Shown: positions 24,583 through 34,193, counted from the first letter of the stretch. The stretch: 64,000 bases of DNA from JBICHN01 sp043101845 (GCA_043101845.1 JBICHN010000011.1:310001-374000), one strand, 5' to 3'. Notes: generated from the sequence alone by a model not told the origin. Translations and numbers: made by a program.

Positions 24583-26199
24583 TCAGGGCGCGACGGGCGC
24601 CGTGATGAATGGAGTCTTGACCGAGTCGCGGCCGCGCGCCCCGCGGCGAACGATCGCCTGCGTGGTGAGCGCGTCAGCCGGAAAGTTCGAATCGATGACG
24701 CCGGAGATCGTCGCGACGCCGGCGGGGTTCGCGAGGCGCGACGCGACCTGCGTCGGTTCGAGCAGGTCGAGCGTGAGTCCGCCGAGGGGCGCGACGCCCG
24801 CGGTCAGTCCGTAGCCGACGGTCGAGGCGAGAAGAAACACGCGCTCGCCGGGCTCGACGCCGCTCACGGTAAAGGTCGCCGGCTCGCCGCGCTCGAGCGC
24901 GGTCTGCGCGAGGACGGGGCCGTCGAAGCGGGAGATGTTGCGGAGGATGGAGATGCCGTCTTGACCGGAGGTGACGAGATCAGCGAATCCGTCGTCGGTG
25001 AGGTCGACCGCATGGACCGGCTCACCGGTAAAGAATGCAAAGCGACTCACATTCGTGGGAAACGGAAGTGGTGGAAGTTGATTGCGAATGGCGCGGTTCG
25101 ACCAGACATACACACCGCGGTCACTCGACATGGCAGCGCAATCGATTCGACCATCGAGGTCGAAGTCGCCGAGGTCGAGGTTCGCGCCTTGACCATGACC
25201 GTACAAGAGGATGTGGGTCTGGGTGAACTCGACGCCGGAGTCGCACTGGAGGAGGGCGATCTCCGTCGGGTACTCGTCGCCATCCATCTGTGAGCCGCCG
25301 ACGAAGGCGTCGAGATCGCCGTCTCCATCGACATCACCGAATCTCACCTCCGTGGGGTAGATGTTCCACCCACGATTCCAATCGATCTCGACCACGGAAG
25401 CGTTCGTGAAGACGCCTCCGCCTTCGTTCTCGACGGAGACGAGATTGCTCCAGTACAGGTTCCACCATCGGTAGTAGTACCCGTAGAAGATCGACGCCGC
25501 GATGTCCTTATCGCCATCACCGTCAATGTCTCCGATGGCAAGGTGACCTGAACTGCTGTCGCCATCGAAGTAGATTTCTTCGTTCCGGAAGTTCAGGTCG
25601 CCCTCGTTGAACGCCGCGACGACGGCGCCCTCAGAGGTGTACGCGAAGTCGAGGTCGCCGTCGTCGTCGAGATCGCCGACGGCGAGGCCGCCCACGGTTT
25701 CCGGGCCGGGGAGCGTGTGCCGGGCGCCCGACGAACCGTCGCCGTGATTGAGGAAGAATTCGAAGCTCGTCTCCCGATACGAAATCGAGTCGAGCCAGAG
25801 CAGGTCGAGGTCGTCGTCGCCGTCGAAGTCGCCGGCGGCCATGAGACTCGAGGTCCAGCGTTCGGAGATGATCTCGCGGTAGATCTCGGTGAATTCGAGG
25901 TCGCCGTCGTTGCGGTAGATGACGAGTTCGGTGATTGGATAGTCGCGGACCTGTACTGCGATGTCGTGCCGCGCGTCGCCGGTGAAGTCGCCGACAACCG
26001 AAACTCGCGATGAGTCTCCGGCGCCGAGGATGACGGGCCAGTCGAAGTCGATCGTCTGGGCGATCGCGGGCGTGCCGAGGGCGAACGACACGATCGCGGT
26101 CGACGCCGAAGCGCCGGCGGACCGGGCGGCGGCCGCGGTCGCCGCATGTGCGCGGCGACGCGGCGCCCTCGAAGCGGGCTGGTTCGAACGCGATGGCAT
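24583..26199 (-). CDS. Exported FG-GAP/VCBS repeat protein, paralogue
   Basis: A 538-residue protein with the same plan as its downstream neighbour: basic N-terminus followed by an Ala-rich signal ending GTPAIAQ, then six to seven DxDGDxD repeats (DFDGDDDLDLLWLD, DIDGDGDKDIAAS, DVDGDGDLDAFVGG). The C-terminal beta domain contains GEPATFTVSGVEPGERVFL and the tail IVRRGARGRDSVKTPFI. An aromatic-rich insert YYYRWWNLYWSNL interrupts one repeat. The ATG has no strong ribosome binding site. Surface location and ligand binding are inferred from the propeller fold. Confidence 0.82.
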   Translation of the reverse strand: MPSRSNQPASRAPRRRAHAATAAAARSAGASASTAIVSFALGTPAIAQTIDFDWPVILGAGDSSRVSVVGDFTGDARHDIAVQVRDYPITELVIYRNDGDLEFTEIYREIISERWTSSLMAAGDFDGDDDLDLLWLDSISYRETSFEFFLNHGDGSSGARHTLPGPETVGGLAVGDLDDDGDLDFAYTSEGAVVAAFNEGDLNFRNEEIYFDGDSSSGHLAIGDIDGDGDKDIAASIFYGYYYRWWNLYWSNLVSVENEGGGVFTNASVVEIDWNRGWNIYPTEVRFGDVDGDGDLDAFVGGSQMDGDEYPTEIALLQCDSGVEFTQTHILLYGHGQGANLDLGDFDLDGRIDCAAMSSDRGVYVWSNRAIRNQLPPLPFPTNVSRFAFFTGEPVHAVDLTDDGFADLVTSGQDGISILRNISRFDGPVLAQTALERGEPATFTVSGVEPGERVFLLASTVGYGLTAGVAPLGGLTLDLLEPTQVASRLANPAGVATISGVIDSNFPADALTTQAIVRRGARGRDSVKTPFITAPVAP

Positions 26200-26361
26200 C
26201 TTTCGTCAACCCCGCATGACGCGATGGGACGACTCGTCCCGCGTCGACAACAAAGCGATCCCGAGTGTACCTCACCGCAGGACCTTCGCAACGATGAATC
26301 GGGAAATGCCGCGGTGATTCGCCGGCCGAAAGCGGATCGCAAATCGACGACTTTGTTATCG

Positions 26362-27660
26362 CTACCGCAGCCGCTCGAGCGGGTCCTGGTCGGGGCGGGG
26401 CGGGTCGAATTCGAAGGAGGGTCGCGAGAGGTAGATCGGCGGGCGGAGCGCCACGCCGAGGACGATGCCGACCATGAGGAAGTTCGCGATGAGGCTCGAC
26501 CCGCCGTAGCTCACGAAGGGAAGCGTCATCCCGGTGATCGGAAAGAGGCCGAGCGTCATGCCGATGTTCACGAGCACCTGCGCCGCGACCACGGCGCCGA
26601 AGCCGACGCAGACGAGGCGGCCGAATGGGTTGCGGCTCACCGCGGCGACGGCGACGAAGCCCATGAGGTAGACAAGATAGAGCCCGATCATGATCGCCCC
26701 GCCGAGGAACCCCCAGCGGTTCACGACCACGGCGAAGATCATGTCGTTGTGGTCTTCGGGGAGTTTGTTGTACTTCACGATGACGCGGCTGCGCTCGGCG
26801 CCGAGCCCGGTGAAGCCGCCGGCGCCGATGAGCGTCGCGGCCTTGTGCGACTGGTAGTTGATCGTGTCCTGCTGGCGCGTGTCGCCGCGCACCTGGTTTA
26901 CGAGCCCCTGAATGCGCTCGACCTGGTGTTCCTTGAGGATCGGGTACGCGGGCGTGGGCGGTTGCGCCGCGACGAGGCAGAACGCGGCGATGCCGACGGC
27001 CGCGGCGGCGCCGAGCCCGGCGATCGTGAAGAGGTGAAGCAGCCGCGCCCCGGCGCCGAGGAGCATCGCGAAGAGCACCGCGGGAAAGAGCATCGCCGTG
27101 CCGAGGTCGGGCTCGACAACGATGAGCCCCATCGGGACGAACATGATGCCGAACGGCCAGAGCAGTCCGACGAGCGTGCGATAGTTCTTCCGCAGGCGCA
27201 GGTAACTCGCGAGCGCGAGGACGAAGGCGATCTTCGCGAGTTCGCTAGGCTGAAGATCGAAGAGCACGAGGTTGATCCACCGCCGCGCGCCGTTCCGGGG
27301 ACGGACGATTTCGGTCGGCACGAACGGAATGAGCACGAAGATGAGCAGGGCGATGACGCCGATCGCGATCGGATAGCTCAGGTAGCGCCAGGTCCGCGCT
27401 TTCGGGATGGCCATGAGCAGGCAGGCGACGACGCCGGCGCCGAGGAAGACGAGCTGGCGCACCCAGAGCCCGCCGGTTTCGGGATCTTCGGTGATGTGGA
27501 TCGCCGCGACGCCGAGCAGGCCGAGCGCAATCGCCGCGAGGACGGAGAACCACGCCGCGTTCCACCAGAGGATGCGCGGCACGACGCTCGGCGGCGCCGT
27601 CTCGTTCAGCGTGCGCCGCGAGGTGTGATGCGTCTCCGACCAGGAGGGCGCCGTGGTCAT
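26362..27660 (-). CDS. rodA: SEDS-family peptidoglycan polymerase RodA
   Basis: A 432-residue membrane protein of the SEDS (shape, elongation, division, sporulation) family, which polymerises glycan strands from lipid II. About ten transmembrane segments are seen. Family signatures are RRWINLVLFDLQPSELAK, VVEPDLGTAML, a large extracytoplasmic loop with GAGGFTGLGAERSR and the C-terminal GMTLPFVSYGGSSLIAN. Its start ATG overlaps the stop of the class B PBP gene by four bases, the usual RodA-PBP2 pairing, which favours RodA over FtsW. The upstream reading frame inside the PBP gene is ignored. Confidence 0.92.
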   Translation of the reverse strand: MTTAPSWSETHHTSRRTLNETAPPSVVPRILWWNAAWFSVLAAIALGLLGVAAIHITEDPETGGLWVRQLVFLGAGVVACLLMAIPKARTWRYLSYPIAIGVIALLIFVLIPFVPTEIVRPRNGARRWINLVLFDLQPSELAKIAFVLALASYLRLRKNYRTLVGLLWPFGIMFVPMGLIVVEPDLGTAMLFPAVLFAMLLGAGARLLHLFTIAGLGAAAAVGIAAFCLVAAQPPTPAYPILKEHQVERIQGLVNQVRGDTRQQDTINYQSHKAATLIGAGGFTGLGAERSRVIVKYNKLPEDHNDMIFAVVVNRWGFLGGAIMIGLYLVYLMGFVAVAAVSRNPFGRLVCVGFGAVVAAQVLVNIGMTLGLFPITGMTLPFVSYGGSSLIANFLMVGIVLGVALRPPIYLSRPSFEFDPPRPDQDPLERLR

Positions 27661-29966
27661 GGCAGGTAGCCCTCCTGCCGCAGGGCGAAGGCGATCTGGT
27701 TCGCGATCGGCGCCGCGGCGCGGCTTCCCGAGCCGCCCCATTCGACGAGCACGGCGATCGCGAACTCGGGCCGCGCCGAGCGGCCTTCACCCGGGTCATG
27801 TCCGACGAGGCCGACGAACCACGAGTGCGCGCCGATGCCGCCTTCGCGCTCGAGGATCTTTGCGCGCCGGTTCTCGAGGACGGGCGCGCCGTCAGGGTTG
27901 AACGCGAGAATCTTCCGCGGCCAGTTCTGCTGGGCCGTGCCGGTCTTGCCCCAGAATCGCGCGCCTTCGAGGTTGAAGATCGGCTCGTAATTCGGATTGT
28001 CCGGGTCGCCGGCGATGTCGATGCGTCGCGCGCCGCCGTAGGACTGGTTGTTCACGACTTCGTCGAGACCCATCATCGCGGCGTGGACGGCGAGGTCGTC
28101 GAGGCCGAGGTCGGCGCGGTAGCGCTCGCGTTCATCGCCCGGCGTCGGACGGACGAGGGTGGGGTCGAGGAAGTAGCCGCCGCGCGCGAGCGCCGCGTAG
28201 GCGTTCGCGGCATGAAGCGGCGTCCAGCCGACGGGCCCCTGGCCGATGCCGAGCATGAGCTGTTCGCCACCGTCGATCATCGCCGCGTCCTGCACGACGC
28301 CGCTGTTCATCCACACGCCGATGTCGAGCGCGCGCCCGGCGCCCCAGCGCCCGTACCAGTCGTGCTGCGCCTCGGGTCCGAGGAGACGGCCGAGCGAGTA
28401 GAAGTAGATGTTGCACGAGCGGGCGACCGCGGCGACCGCGTCGAGCGGGCCGTGCACCGCGTAGGTCGGCGGGCGATAGACCCAGCAGCGGTAGATGTCG
28501 TTGCGTCCGGGGAAGAAGTGCCCCTGGCAGTCGACGGTCGCGTTGATCGACCAGTCGTGATCGGTCACCGCGGCGCAGAGCATGAGCGGCTTCACGATCG
28601 AGCCGGGGGGATAGGGCTTCTCGATCGCCTTGTGGATCCAGGCGGCGTCGAGGCCGAGCGCCTCGCGCTGATCGTCTTCGAGTTTGAGCGTATCGGCGAC
28701 GCGGTCATGGCCGTCACTGCTCACGAGGGCGAGGACATCGCCCGAGTCGATGTCGACGACGGCGATGGCGGCGTCGAGCGGCGTGCCGATGGGCAGTTCG
28801 TTCTCCTTGCCGTGCCAGGGCTGGACGCGGGTGAGGCCGACGGACGGATCGAGGATCGCCTCGATGCGCGCCTGGAGGCGGATGTCGATCGCGAGTTCGA
28901 CATCGCGTCCATCATGCGGCGGGATGCGCTGCTCCTCGCCCGTGTCGAGGCGGCGGATGACGAGGCCGCGGGCGCCGCGCAGGTGATCTTCGAGCGAGCG
29001 CTCGAGGCCGTGCGCGCCGACATGGTCGCCGTCGGTGTACCCGCCGAGGTCGGCGATCTCGCCGTTCGAATCGCGAAGCGGGCGGCGGGCGACATCTTCC
29101 TCATAGACGCGGGTGCGCATGCCGCCGAGCAGCCGCGTCGCGACGCCTTTGACTTCGACGACGAGCGGCTCGTCCGAGCGGAGCGGGCTCGGCATCGTCG
29201 AGCGATCGAGGACGACGGACATGTCGCTCCACGGATAGGCGCGCACGCCGGACGGGCGGATCGTCACGCCGTCGCGGTCGCCCGCGAGCTTCGGCCCGGT
29301 CGCGGCGAAGCGGAGGAACTCGGCCTCGTAATCGGCGCCGATGCGCCGGAGGATCGCGTGCGGCTCGCGCTGCTCGCGGATCGGCCGCTTCACTTCCTCG
29401 AGCGTGACGGTCGTCTGGTATTCGCGCTCGCGCTGTTCGCGCCAGCGTTCCCAGATTGATTCAGCGCGGCGTTCGACGGTGTCGCGAATCTCGTCGCGGC
29501 GGTCGAGGATGTCGGTGAGCGGCTCGCCGGAGATCCGCGCGATGTCGCCCCACATCGCGGCGACCTCGTCGTGGTAGCGCTCGCGCAGGCCGGTCGAGAC
29601 GATGAACGCCTCGCGATCGGCGCGGCTCATCTGATCCCAGTCATCGCGCCGGAGTCGCCGCGCTTCCTGCGCCGCCATCTGCTCGACCCATTCGCCCGAG
29701 ATGAGGCGGTAATCGACCATGACATCGAAGCACGGCTGGTCGACCGCGAGAACGAGGCCGTTTCGATCGAGGATGCGGCCGCGCCGGGTGGGGAGCAGTT
29801 CGCGTTCGAAGAGGACGGACTCGGCCTCGCCCCGCCGCTCGGCGCCCTGGACGACGGTGAGCTGGTAGAGGCGGCCGACGAGCACGACGAGTGCGACGCC
29901 GATGAGCGTGAGCAGGAGCGTCAGCCGCCGGTGGAACATGCTCGGGATGAGGGCGTCGGGGTTCAT
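27657..29966 (-). CDS. mrdA: Penicillin-binding protein 2 (class B transpeptidase)
   Basis: A 769-residue class B PBP that cross-links peptidoglycan during elongation. One N-terminal membrane anchor (about residues 13-33) is followed by the dimerisation domain (PTRRGRILDRNGLVLAVD), a long non-catalytic region and the transpeptidase domain. The active-site Ser is in PPGSIVKPLM (about residue 455), the SxN motif is SCN (about 517) and the KTG motif is WGKTGTAQQ (about 673). It is about 130 residues longer than E. coli PBP2, with an Arg/Glu-rich helical insert at about 130-200. Co-transcribed with rodA. Confidence 0.9.
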   Translation of the reverse strand: MNPDALIPSMFHRRLTLLLTLIGVALVVLVGRLYQLTVVQGAERRGEAESVLFERELLPTRRGRILDRNGLVLAVDQPCFDVMVDYRLISGEWVEQMAAQEARRLRRDDWDQMSRADREAFIVSTGLRERYHDEVAAMWGDIARISGEPLTDILDRRDEIRDTVERRAESIWERWREQREREYQTTVTLEEVKRPIREQREPHAILRRIGADYEAEFLRFAATGPKLAGDRDGVTIRPSGVRAYPWSDMSVVLDRSTMPSPLRSDEPLVVEVKGVATRLLGGMRTRVYEEDVARRPLRDSNGEIADLGGYTDGDHVGAHGLERSLEDHLRGARGLVIRRLDTGEEQRIPPHDGRDVELAIDIRLQARIEAILDPSVGLTRVQPWHGKENELPIGTPLDAAIAVVDIDSGDVLALVSSDGHDRVADTLKLEDDQREALGLDAAWIHKAIEKPYPPGSIVKPLMLCAAVTDHDWSINATVDCQGHFFPGRNDIYRCWVYRPPTYAVHGPLDAVAAVARSCNIYFYSLGRLLGPEAQHDWYGRWGAGRALDIGVWMNSGVVQDAAMIDGGEQLMLGIGQGPVGWTPLHAANAYAALARGGYFLDPTLVRPTPGDERERYRADLGLDDLAVHAAMMGLDEVVNNQSYGGARRIDIAGDPDNPNYEPIFNLEGARFWGKTGTAQQNWPRKILAFNPDGAPVLENRRAKILEREGGIGAHSWFVGLVGHDPGEGRSARPEFAIAVLVEWGGSGSRAAAPIANQIAFALRQEGYLP

Positions 29967-30053
29967 CGGGCGGGCGGGCCTGGTCGGGGAGCGAGGCGGG
30001 GGCGGGCGGCCTGAGCCATCGGCTGGCGCGGCGCCGGTCGGTCGGTCAGTCGT

Positions 30054-30314
30054 TCACGGCAGGGGCGGTTTCGGCAGGCGGGCGATGACCCCGTTCACCT
30101 CGTCCTGCTCCGGGCGACCCTCGAGGATCGCCTCGTCGTCCCACACGACGACCGGCACGCGGAAACGGAACTGCTCGATGAGGCCCGGATCCGTCTCGAT
30201 GTCGATCTCACGGAGATCGAGGTCGGCGCGGTCGCGGGTGGCCTCGCGGAGCATCGCCTTGAGCCGATCGCAGAGCGGGCACTCCTGCTTCGTATAGAAG
30301 AGCAGATCGGCCAT
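30054..30314 (-). CDS. Glutaredoxin-like small thioredoxin-fold protein
   Basis: An 86-residue protein. MADLLFYTKQECPLCDRLKAML begins with the first thioredoxin strand and a Cys-Pro-Leu-Cys redox pair, followed by a cis-Pro loop FRVPVVVWDD. It fits the glutaredoxin-like DUF836 group of dithiol oxidoreductases; partners are unknown. AGGAGG lies seven bases before the ATG, which fixes this start against longer frames. It lies downstream of mfd's divergent promoter region and 87 bases before the PBP2 start, in the same direction as the PBP2-rodA genes. Confidence 0.82.
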   Translation of the reverse strand: MADLLFYTKQECPLCDRLKAMLREATRDRADLDLREIDIETDPGLIEQFRFRVPVVVWDDEAILEGRPEQDEVNGVIARLPKPPLP

Positions 30315-30601
30315 CCGGTCCCTCCTGAATGATTGCGATTCGCGATTCGTCGCGCGGCGGGAATGGTAGGGGGAAACGCGGGGCGATGCGCCGGGGTCCG
30401 GCGGGTTCGCGGCCCGGCCGAAAGGTCGTGCGCCGGACGCGATGAAGTTCGCGTCTCCGCCGCGATTCGTTCTCCTAGACTCTGGCGTTCGACATGGACG
30501 CGACTGTCGCCCACCGGCGCCGGGGCTCGGATTCGCCCCGATGTTCGGTGGTCGATGTTGCGCGAATCGGGTCATTCACGGCCCCGATGGAGGTTTGACG
30601 C
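30315..30601. other. Divergent intergenic region between the glutaredoxin-like gene and mfd
   Basis: A 287-base gap expected to hold two divergent promoters. I cannot pick convincing -35/-10 pairs. Only the GGAGG eight bases before the mfd GTG is clear. Confidence 0.4.
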
Positions 30602-33600
30602 GTGCCGATCGCCACCGCGGCGACCACGAACTGGTTCGACGGGATCGCCGAGCATGACTCGGTGCGGGCGCTCGCGCGCCGGCTCGGCGACGGGCGGCAC
30701 GCGTTCGCGACCGTGCGCGGCGGAACGGGGTCGTCGGCGATCGTCACCGTCGGCGCGCTTTCGGGACTTCTCAGCGGCCGCCCGATCCTGCTCGTCACGG
30801 CGCACCTCGACGACGCGGATGAGGCGGTCGACGAACTGCGGGCCATGGGCGTCGACGCGCGGCGGTTCCCCGCGCTCGAAGTGCTGCCCGGCGAGACGGG
30901 CGTGAGCCCGGAGTTGCTCGGCGAGCGGCTCGCCGTCGTGCGCGACGCGGTCGACGGGCGGCCGCCTGCGGTCATCGTCGCGCCGATTCCGGCGCTCATG
31001 CAGTCGATCCCGCTGCCCGAGCGGCTCGACGACCTCGTGCTCCACCTCGCGCCGGGGGACGAGCGCGGCCCGGGCGGGCTCATGTCGTGGCTCGACGCCG
31101 CGGGATACACGCGGGTCGATTCGATCGAGAACCCCGGCGAGTTCGCCGTGCGCGGCGGGCTCATCGATCTCTACCCCGCGGGCGCAGGCGACGAGTCGGC
31201 GCCGGTGCGGCTCGATTTCTTCGGCGACGAACTCGAGTCGATCACCGAGATCGACCTCGACACGATGGCGTCAGACCGGCGGGTCGAAACGGTGCAGGTG
31301 GTCGGCGCGTCGACCGAGTCGCTGCTCACCGACGAGCGGACGACGCAGTTTCAGTCGGTGCTGCCCCGCGAGACGGTCGTCGCGCTTCACGAACTCATGG
31401 AGATCACCGAGCAGGGGCGCGGGTATTACGAGCGGGCCATCTCCGGCGCCGGGTTGTACGCGACGCCGGCGACGCTCAAAGCGCTCCGCGAGTTCACGCT
31501 GCTGCAGATCGATCATCATCCGCTCGGCGCGTCGGACCCGGACGCGACCTTCGACCTTCCGTTCGAGCCGCTTTCCGCGTTCTCGGAGGATGCGAAGACC
31601 GCGACGCTCGAGCTCGCGGAGATGACGAAGAGCGGGCGCGTCGTCACGCTCTGCGCGAACGACGCGGAGCTCGCGCGGTTTCGCGAGCTGCTCGCGGACG
31701 AGGCGCCGGAGTCCGGCGTCGAGTCGATCGTGTTCTATCTGCATCGCGGGTTCGTGTGGGCGCCGCCGGACGATCGGGCGGTCGAGCCGGCGCGGATCGC
31801 GGTCGTGCCGTACCACGAACTGCTTCATCGCTACCAGACGCGGCGGCGGATCCGCCGGCTTCGCGCCGGGCGGGCGATGGACACCTTCCTCGACCTGCAG
31901 CCGGGTGATTTCGTCGTCCATCGCGACCACGGGATCGCGAAGTTCATCGGCCTGCGCACGATGGACACGACGAAGGCCGACACGATTCTCCCCGAGAAGC
32001 GCAAGGGGAAGAAGAAGGCGGAGGGGCCGGCGCAGGAGTACCTCACGCTCGAGTTCGCAAAGGGCGCGAAGCTCCATGTCCCCGCGGCGAAGATCGAACT
32101 CGTGCAGAAGTATGTCGGCGGGTTCCAGGGCCGGCCGCCGCTTTCGCATCTCGGCGGGAAGAAGTGGTCGAACCAGAAGGAGCAGGTCGCCGAGGCGGTG
32201 CGCGATCTCGCCGCGGAGATGCTCCGCCTCCATGCTGTGCGCGACAGCATGCCCGGCGTGCGATATCCGGCGGACACCGCGTGGCAGAAGCAGTTCGAGG
32301 CGGAATTCCCGTACGAGGAGACGGAAGACCAGCTCGCGGCGCTCGCGGAGATCAAGAAGGACATGTCGAACCCGCAGCCGATGGACCGCCTGCTGTGCGG
32401 CGATGTCGGGTTCGGCAAGACGGAGCTCGCGATCCGCGCCGCGTTCAAGGCGGCCGAGTACGGGCGGCAGGTCGCGGTGCTCGTGCCGACGACGGTGCTC
32501 GCCGAGCAGCACGCGCGGACCTTCAAAAGTCGCTTCGCTGATTACCCGTTCCGGGTCGAGTCGCTCTCGCGCTTTCAGACGACGAAGGAGTCGAAGGAAG
32601 TGCTCCGCGACCTCGCGCGCGGGCAGGTCGACATCATCATCGGCACGCATCGGCTGCTGTCGAAAGATGTCAAGTTCGCCGACCTCGGGCTCGTTGTCAT
32701 CGACGAGGAGCAGCGCTTCGGCGTCGAGCACAAGCAGCGGCTGCTCCAGTTCCGCATGACGGCGGATGTGCTCACGCTGAGCGCCACGCCGATTCCGCGG
32801 ACGCTCCACATGGCGATGCTCGGCCTGCGCGACATTTCGTCGCTCACCACGCCGCCGCTCGACCGGCGGGCGATCGTGACCGAGGTCATCCCGTACAACG
32901 AGCAGCGGATTCAGCGGGCGCTCAAGCGCGAACTCGCCCGCGAAGGACAGGTCTTTTTCGTGCACAACCGGGTGCACAACATCCAGTCGGTCGCGGACGA
33001 TGTGCAGCGGATGGTCCCCGACGCGAAGATCATCGTCGGGCACGGGCAGATGCCCGACCGCGAACTCGAAAAGGTCATGCTCGCGTTCATCCGGGGCGAG
33101 GCGGACATCCTCGTCTCGACGACGATCATCGAGTCGGGCATCGACATCCCGAACGCGAACACGATGATCATCAACGACGCGGACCGCTTCGGACTCGCGG
33201 AGCTTCACCAGTTGCGCGGCCGGGTCGGTCGGTACAAGCACCGCGCGTACTGCTACCTGCTCCTGTCGGGCAGTCGCACGACGAGCGCCGTCGCGGCGAA
33301 GCGGTTGAAGGCGATCGAGGAGTACTCGATGCTCGGGGCGGGGTTCAAGATCGCGATGCGCGACCTCGAGATCCGCGGCGCCGGCAACCTGCTCGGCGCG
33401 GAGCAGTCCGGGCACATCGCGACCGTCGGGTACGAGATGTACTGCCAGTTACTCGAGCGCTCGGTGCACGAACTCAAGGACGAGGCGTATGTCGAGCCGC
33501 TCGACACGGAAGTCGAGATCGAGGTGAACGGTTCGATTCCGAAGCCGTACATTCCGTCCGACCAGCGGCGCATGGAAGCGTACCGGCGGATCAGCCAGGC

Positions 33601-33976
33601 CCGCACGGTCGAGGAACTCGAGAAGGTCGCGCACGATCTCGCCGACGCGTACGGCGACCCGCCGGTGAGCGTGCGGCTCCTGCTCGAACTCGCCGAGATT
33701 CGCGTCCGCGCGGCGCGGATGAAGATCAAATCGGTGCTGCGTCGCGAGGACGACATCGTGTTCCGCTCGGAGGATCCGCGGGCGGTGGCGCGGGCGTTCG
33801 AGTCGGCGGCGGGGAGTGTGCGCATCATCGAGCCGCGCTATCCGAATCAGCCGTTCGAGGTCTACTTCCGCCCGCCGAAGAAGTACCTCGCGACCGCGAC
33901 GCTCCTGCCGCTGCTGCGGAAGCGGTTGGGGGAGGGAGACGGGGACGGGGAGACCACGCGATCGTCCTCGGCGTAG
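30602..33976 (+). CDS. mfd: Transcription-repair coupling factor Mfd
   Basis: A 1124-residue translocase that removes stalled RNA polymerase from damaged DNA and recruits UvrA. In order: a UvrB-like N-terminal part (to about 350), the RNA-polymerase-interacting CarD-like domain (LQPGDFVVHRDHGIAKFIGL, about 430), superfamily 2 helicase domains with Walker A GDVGFGKTE (about 600) and Walker B VIDEEQRFGV (about 700), the TRG motif region with SATPIPRTLHMA, and the C-terminal UvrA-masking domain. E. coli Mfd is 1148 residues. The start is a GTG with GGAGG eight bases upstream. Monocistronic, with a terminator following. Confidence 0.96.
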   Translation: MPIATAATTNWFDGIAEHDSVRALARRLGDGRHAFATVRGGTGSSAIVTVGALSGLLSGRPILLVTAHLDDADEAVDELRAMGVDARRFPALEVLPGETGVSPELLGERLAVVRDAVDGRPPAVIVAPIPALMQSIPLPERLDDLVLHLAPGDERGPGGLMSWLDAAGYTRVDSIENPGEFAVRGGLIDLYPAGAGDESAPVRLDFFGDELESITEIDLDTMASDRRVETVQVVGASTESLLTDERTTQFQSVLPRETVVALHELMEITEQGRGYYERAISGAGLYATPATLKALREFTLLQIDHHPLGASDPDATFDLPFEPLSAFSEDAKTATLELAEMTKSGRVVTLCANDAELARFRELLADEAPESGVESIVFYLHRGFVWAPPDDRAVEPARIAVVPYHELLHRYQTRRRIRRLRAGRAMDTFLDLQPGDFVVHRDHGIAKFIGLRTMDTTKADTILPEKRKGKKKAEGPAQEYLTLEFAKGAKLHVPAAKIELVQKYVGGFQGRPPLSHLGGKKWSNQKEQVAEAVRDLAAEMLRLHAVRDSMPGVRYPADTAWQKQFEAEFPYEETEDQLAALAEIKKDMSNPQPMDRLLCGDVGFGKTELAIRAAFKAAEYGRQVAVLVPTTVLAEQHARTFKSRFADYPFRVESLSRFQTTKESKEVLRDLARGQVDIIIGTHRLLSKDVKFADLGLVVIDEEQRFGVEHKQRLLQFRMTADVLTLSATPIPRTLHMAMLGLRDISSLTTPPLDRRAIVTEVIPYNEQRIQRALKRELAREGQVFFVHNRVHNIQSVADDVQRMVPDAKIIVGHGQMPDRELEKVMLAFIRGEADILVSTTIIESGIDIPNANTMIINDADRFGLAELHQLRGRVGRYKHRAYCYLLLSGSRTTSAVAAKRLKAIEEYSMLGAGFKIAMRDLEIRGAGNLLGAEQSGHIATVGYEMYCQLLERSVHELKDEAYVEPLDTEVEIEVNGSIPKPYIPSDQRRMEAYRRISQARTVEELEKVAHDLADAYGDPPVSVRLLLELAEIRVRAARMKIKSVLRREDDIVFRSEDPRAVARAFESAAGSVRIIEPRYPNQPFEVYFRPPKKYLATATLLPLLRKRLGEGDGDGETTRSSSA

Positions 33977-34009
33977 AGCCGAGTGTCTGGCCGGGGGTCG
34001 CGAAAGGGC

Positions 34010-34041
34010 GAGACGCAGCGCGTCTCCGGGCGTCTTTTTTT
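34010..34041 (+). terminator. Rho-independent terminator after mfd
   Basis: GAGACGC-AGC-GCGTCTC is a perfect 7-bp stem, and a run of seven T starts at 34035. An alternative pairing GACGC/GCGTC abuts the T-run directly. It lies 33 bases after the mfd stop on the same strand. Confidence 0.6.
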
Positions 34042-34080
34042 GACGCTCCGGCGGGGAGGCGCGAAGAACAAGCGATAAAA

Positions 34081-34101
34081 ATTGTATTCAATAGATACAA
34101 T
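34081..34101. promoter_or_regulatory. TTGT/ACAA dyad 1 (operator-like)
   Basis: ATTGTAT-N7-ATACAAT, a perfect 7-bp inverted repeat centred at 34091, in an AT-rich island within very GC-rich DNA. Confidence 0.55.
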
Positions 34102-34110
34102 ACTGAGGAC

Positions 34111-34134
34111 TTGTCAAAGTATTATACTGGACAA
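34111..34134. promoter_or_regulatory. TTGT/ACAA dyad 2 (operator-like)
   Basis: Outer arms TTGTC/GACAA enclose a perfect AGTAT-T-ATACT palindrome (34118-34128). The centre lies at about 34122.5, 31.5 bases from dyad 1 and from dyad 3. Confidence 0.5.
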
Positions 34135-34144
34135 TCCGAATAGA

Positions 34145-34163
34145 TTGTATTGTATCAATACAA
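34145..34163. promoter_or_regulatory. TTGT/ACAA dyad 3 (operator-like, overlaps promoter)
   Basis: TTGTATTG-TAT-CAATACAA, a perfect 8-bp inverted repeat centred at 34154. It covers the -35 box and spacer of the predicted promoter at 34145-34173, as expected for a repressor operator. Confidence 0.6.
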
Positions 34164-34173
34164 GCTATATGAT
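34145..34173 (+). promoter_or_regulatory. Predicted promoter of the SatD-like gene
   Basis: TTGTAT (34145-34150), a 17-base spacer and TATGAT (34168-34173). The -10 box matches 5 of 6 consensus bases; the -35 is weaker. Transcription would begin about 34180, leaving a leader of about 14 bases with no ribosome binding site. Confidence 0.45.
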
Positions 34174-34193
34174 TTGTGGTTGTTTGGCCAAAA

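Noticed and set aside
26146..27669. Plus-strand open frame (507 codons) antisense to rodA
   Set aside because: The minus strand encodes a complete SEDS protein coupled to PBP2; the plus-strand product is an acidic low-complexity shadow.
31271..33415. Long minus-strand open frame (714 codons) antisense to mfd
   Set aside because: Same reason: mfd is unmistakable on the plus strand, and the opposite product is Arg/Leu/Asp-rich with no family features.
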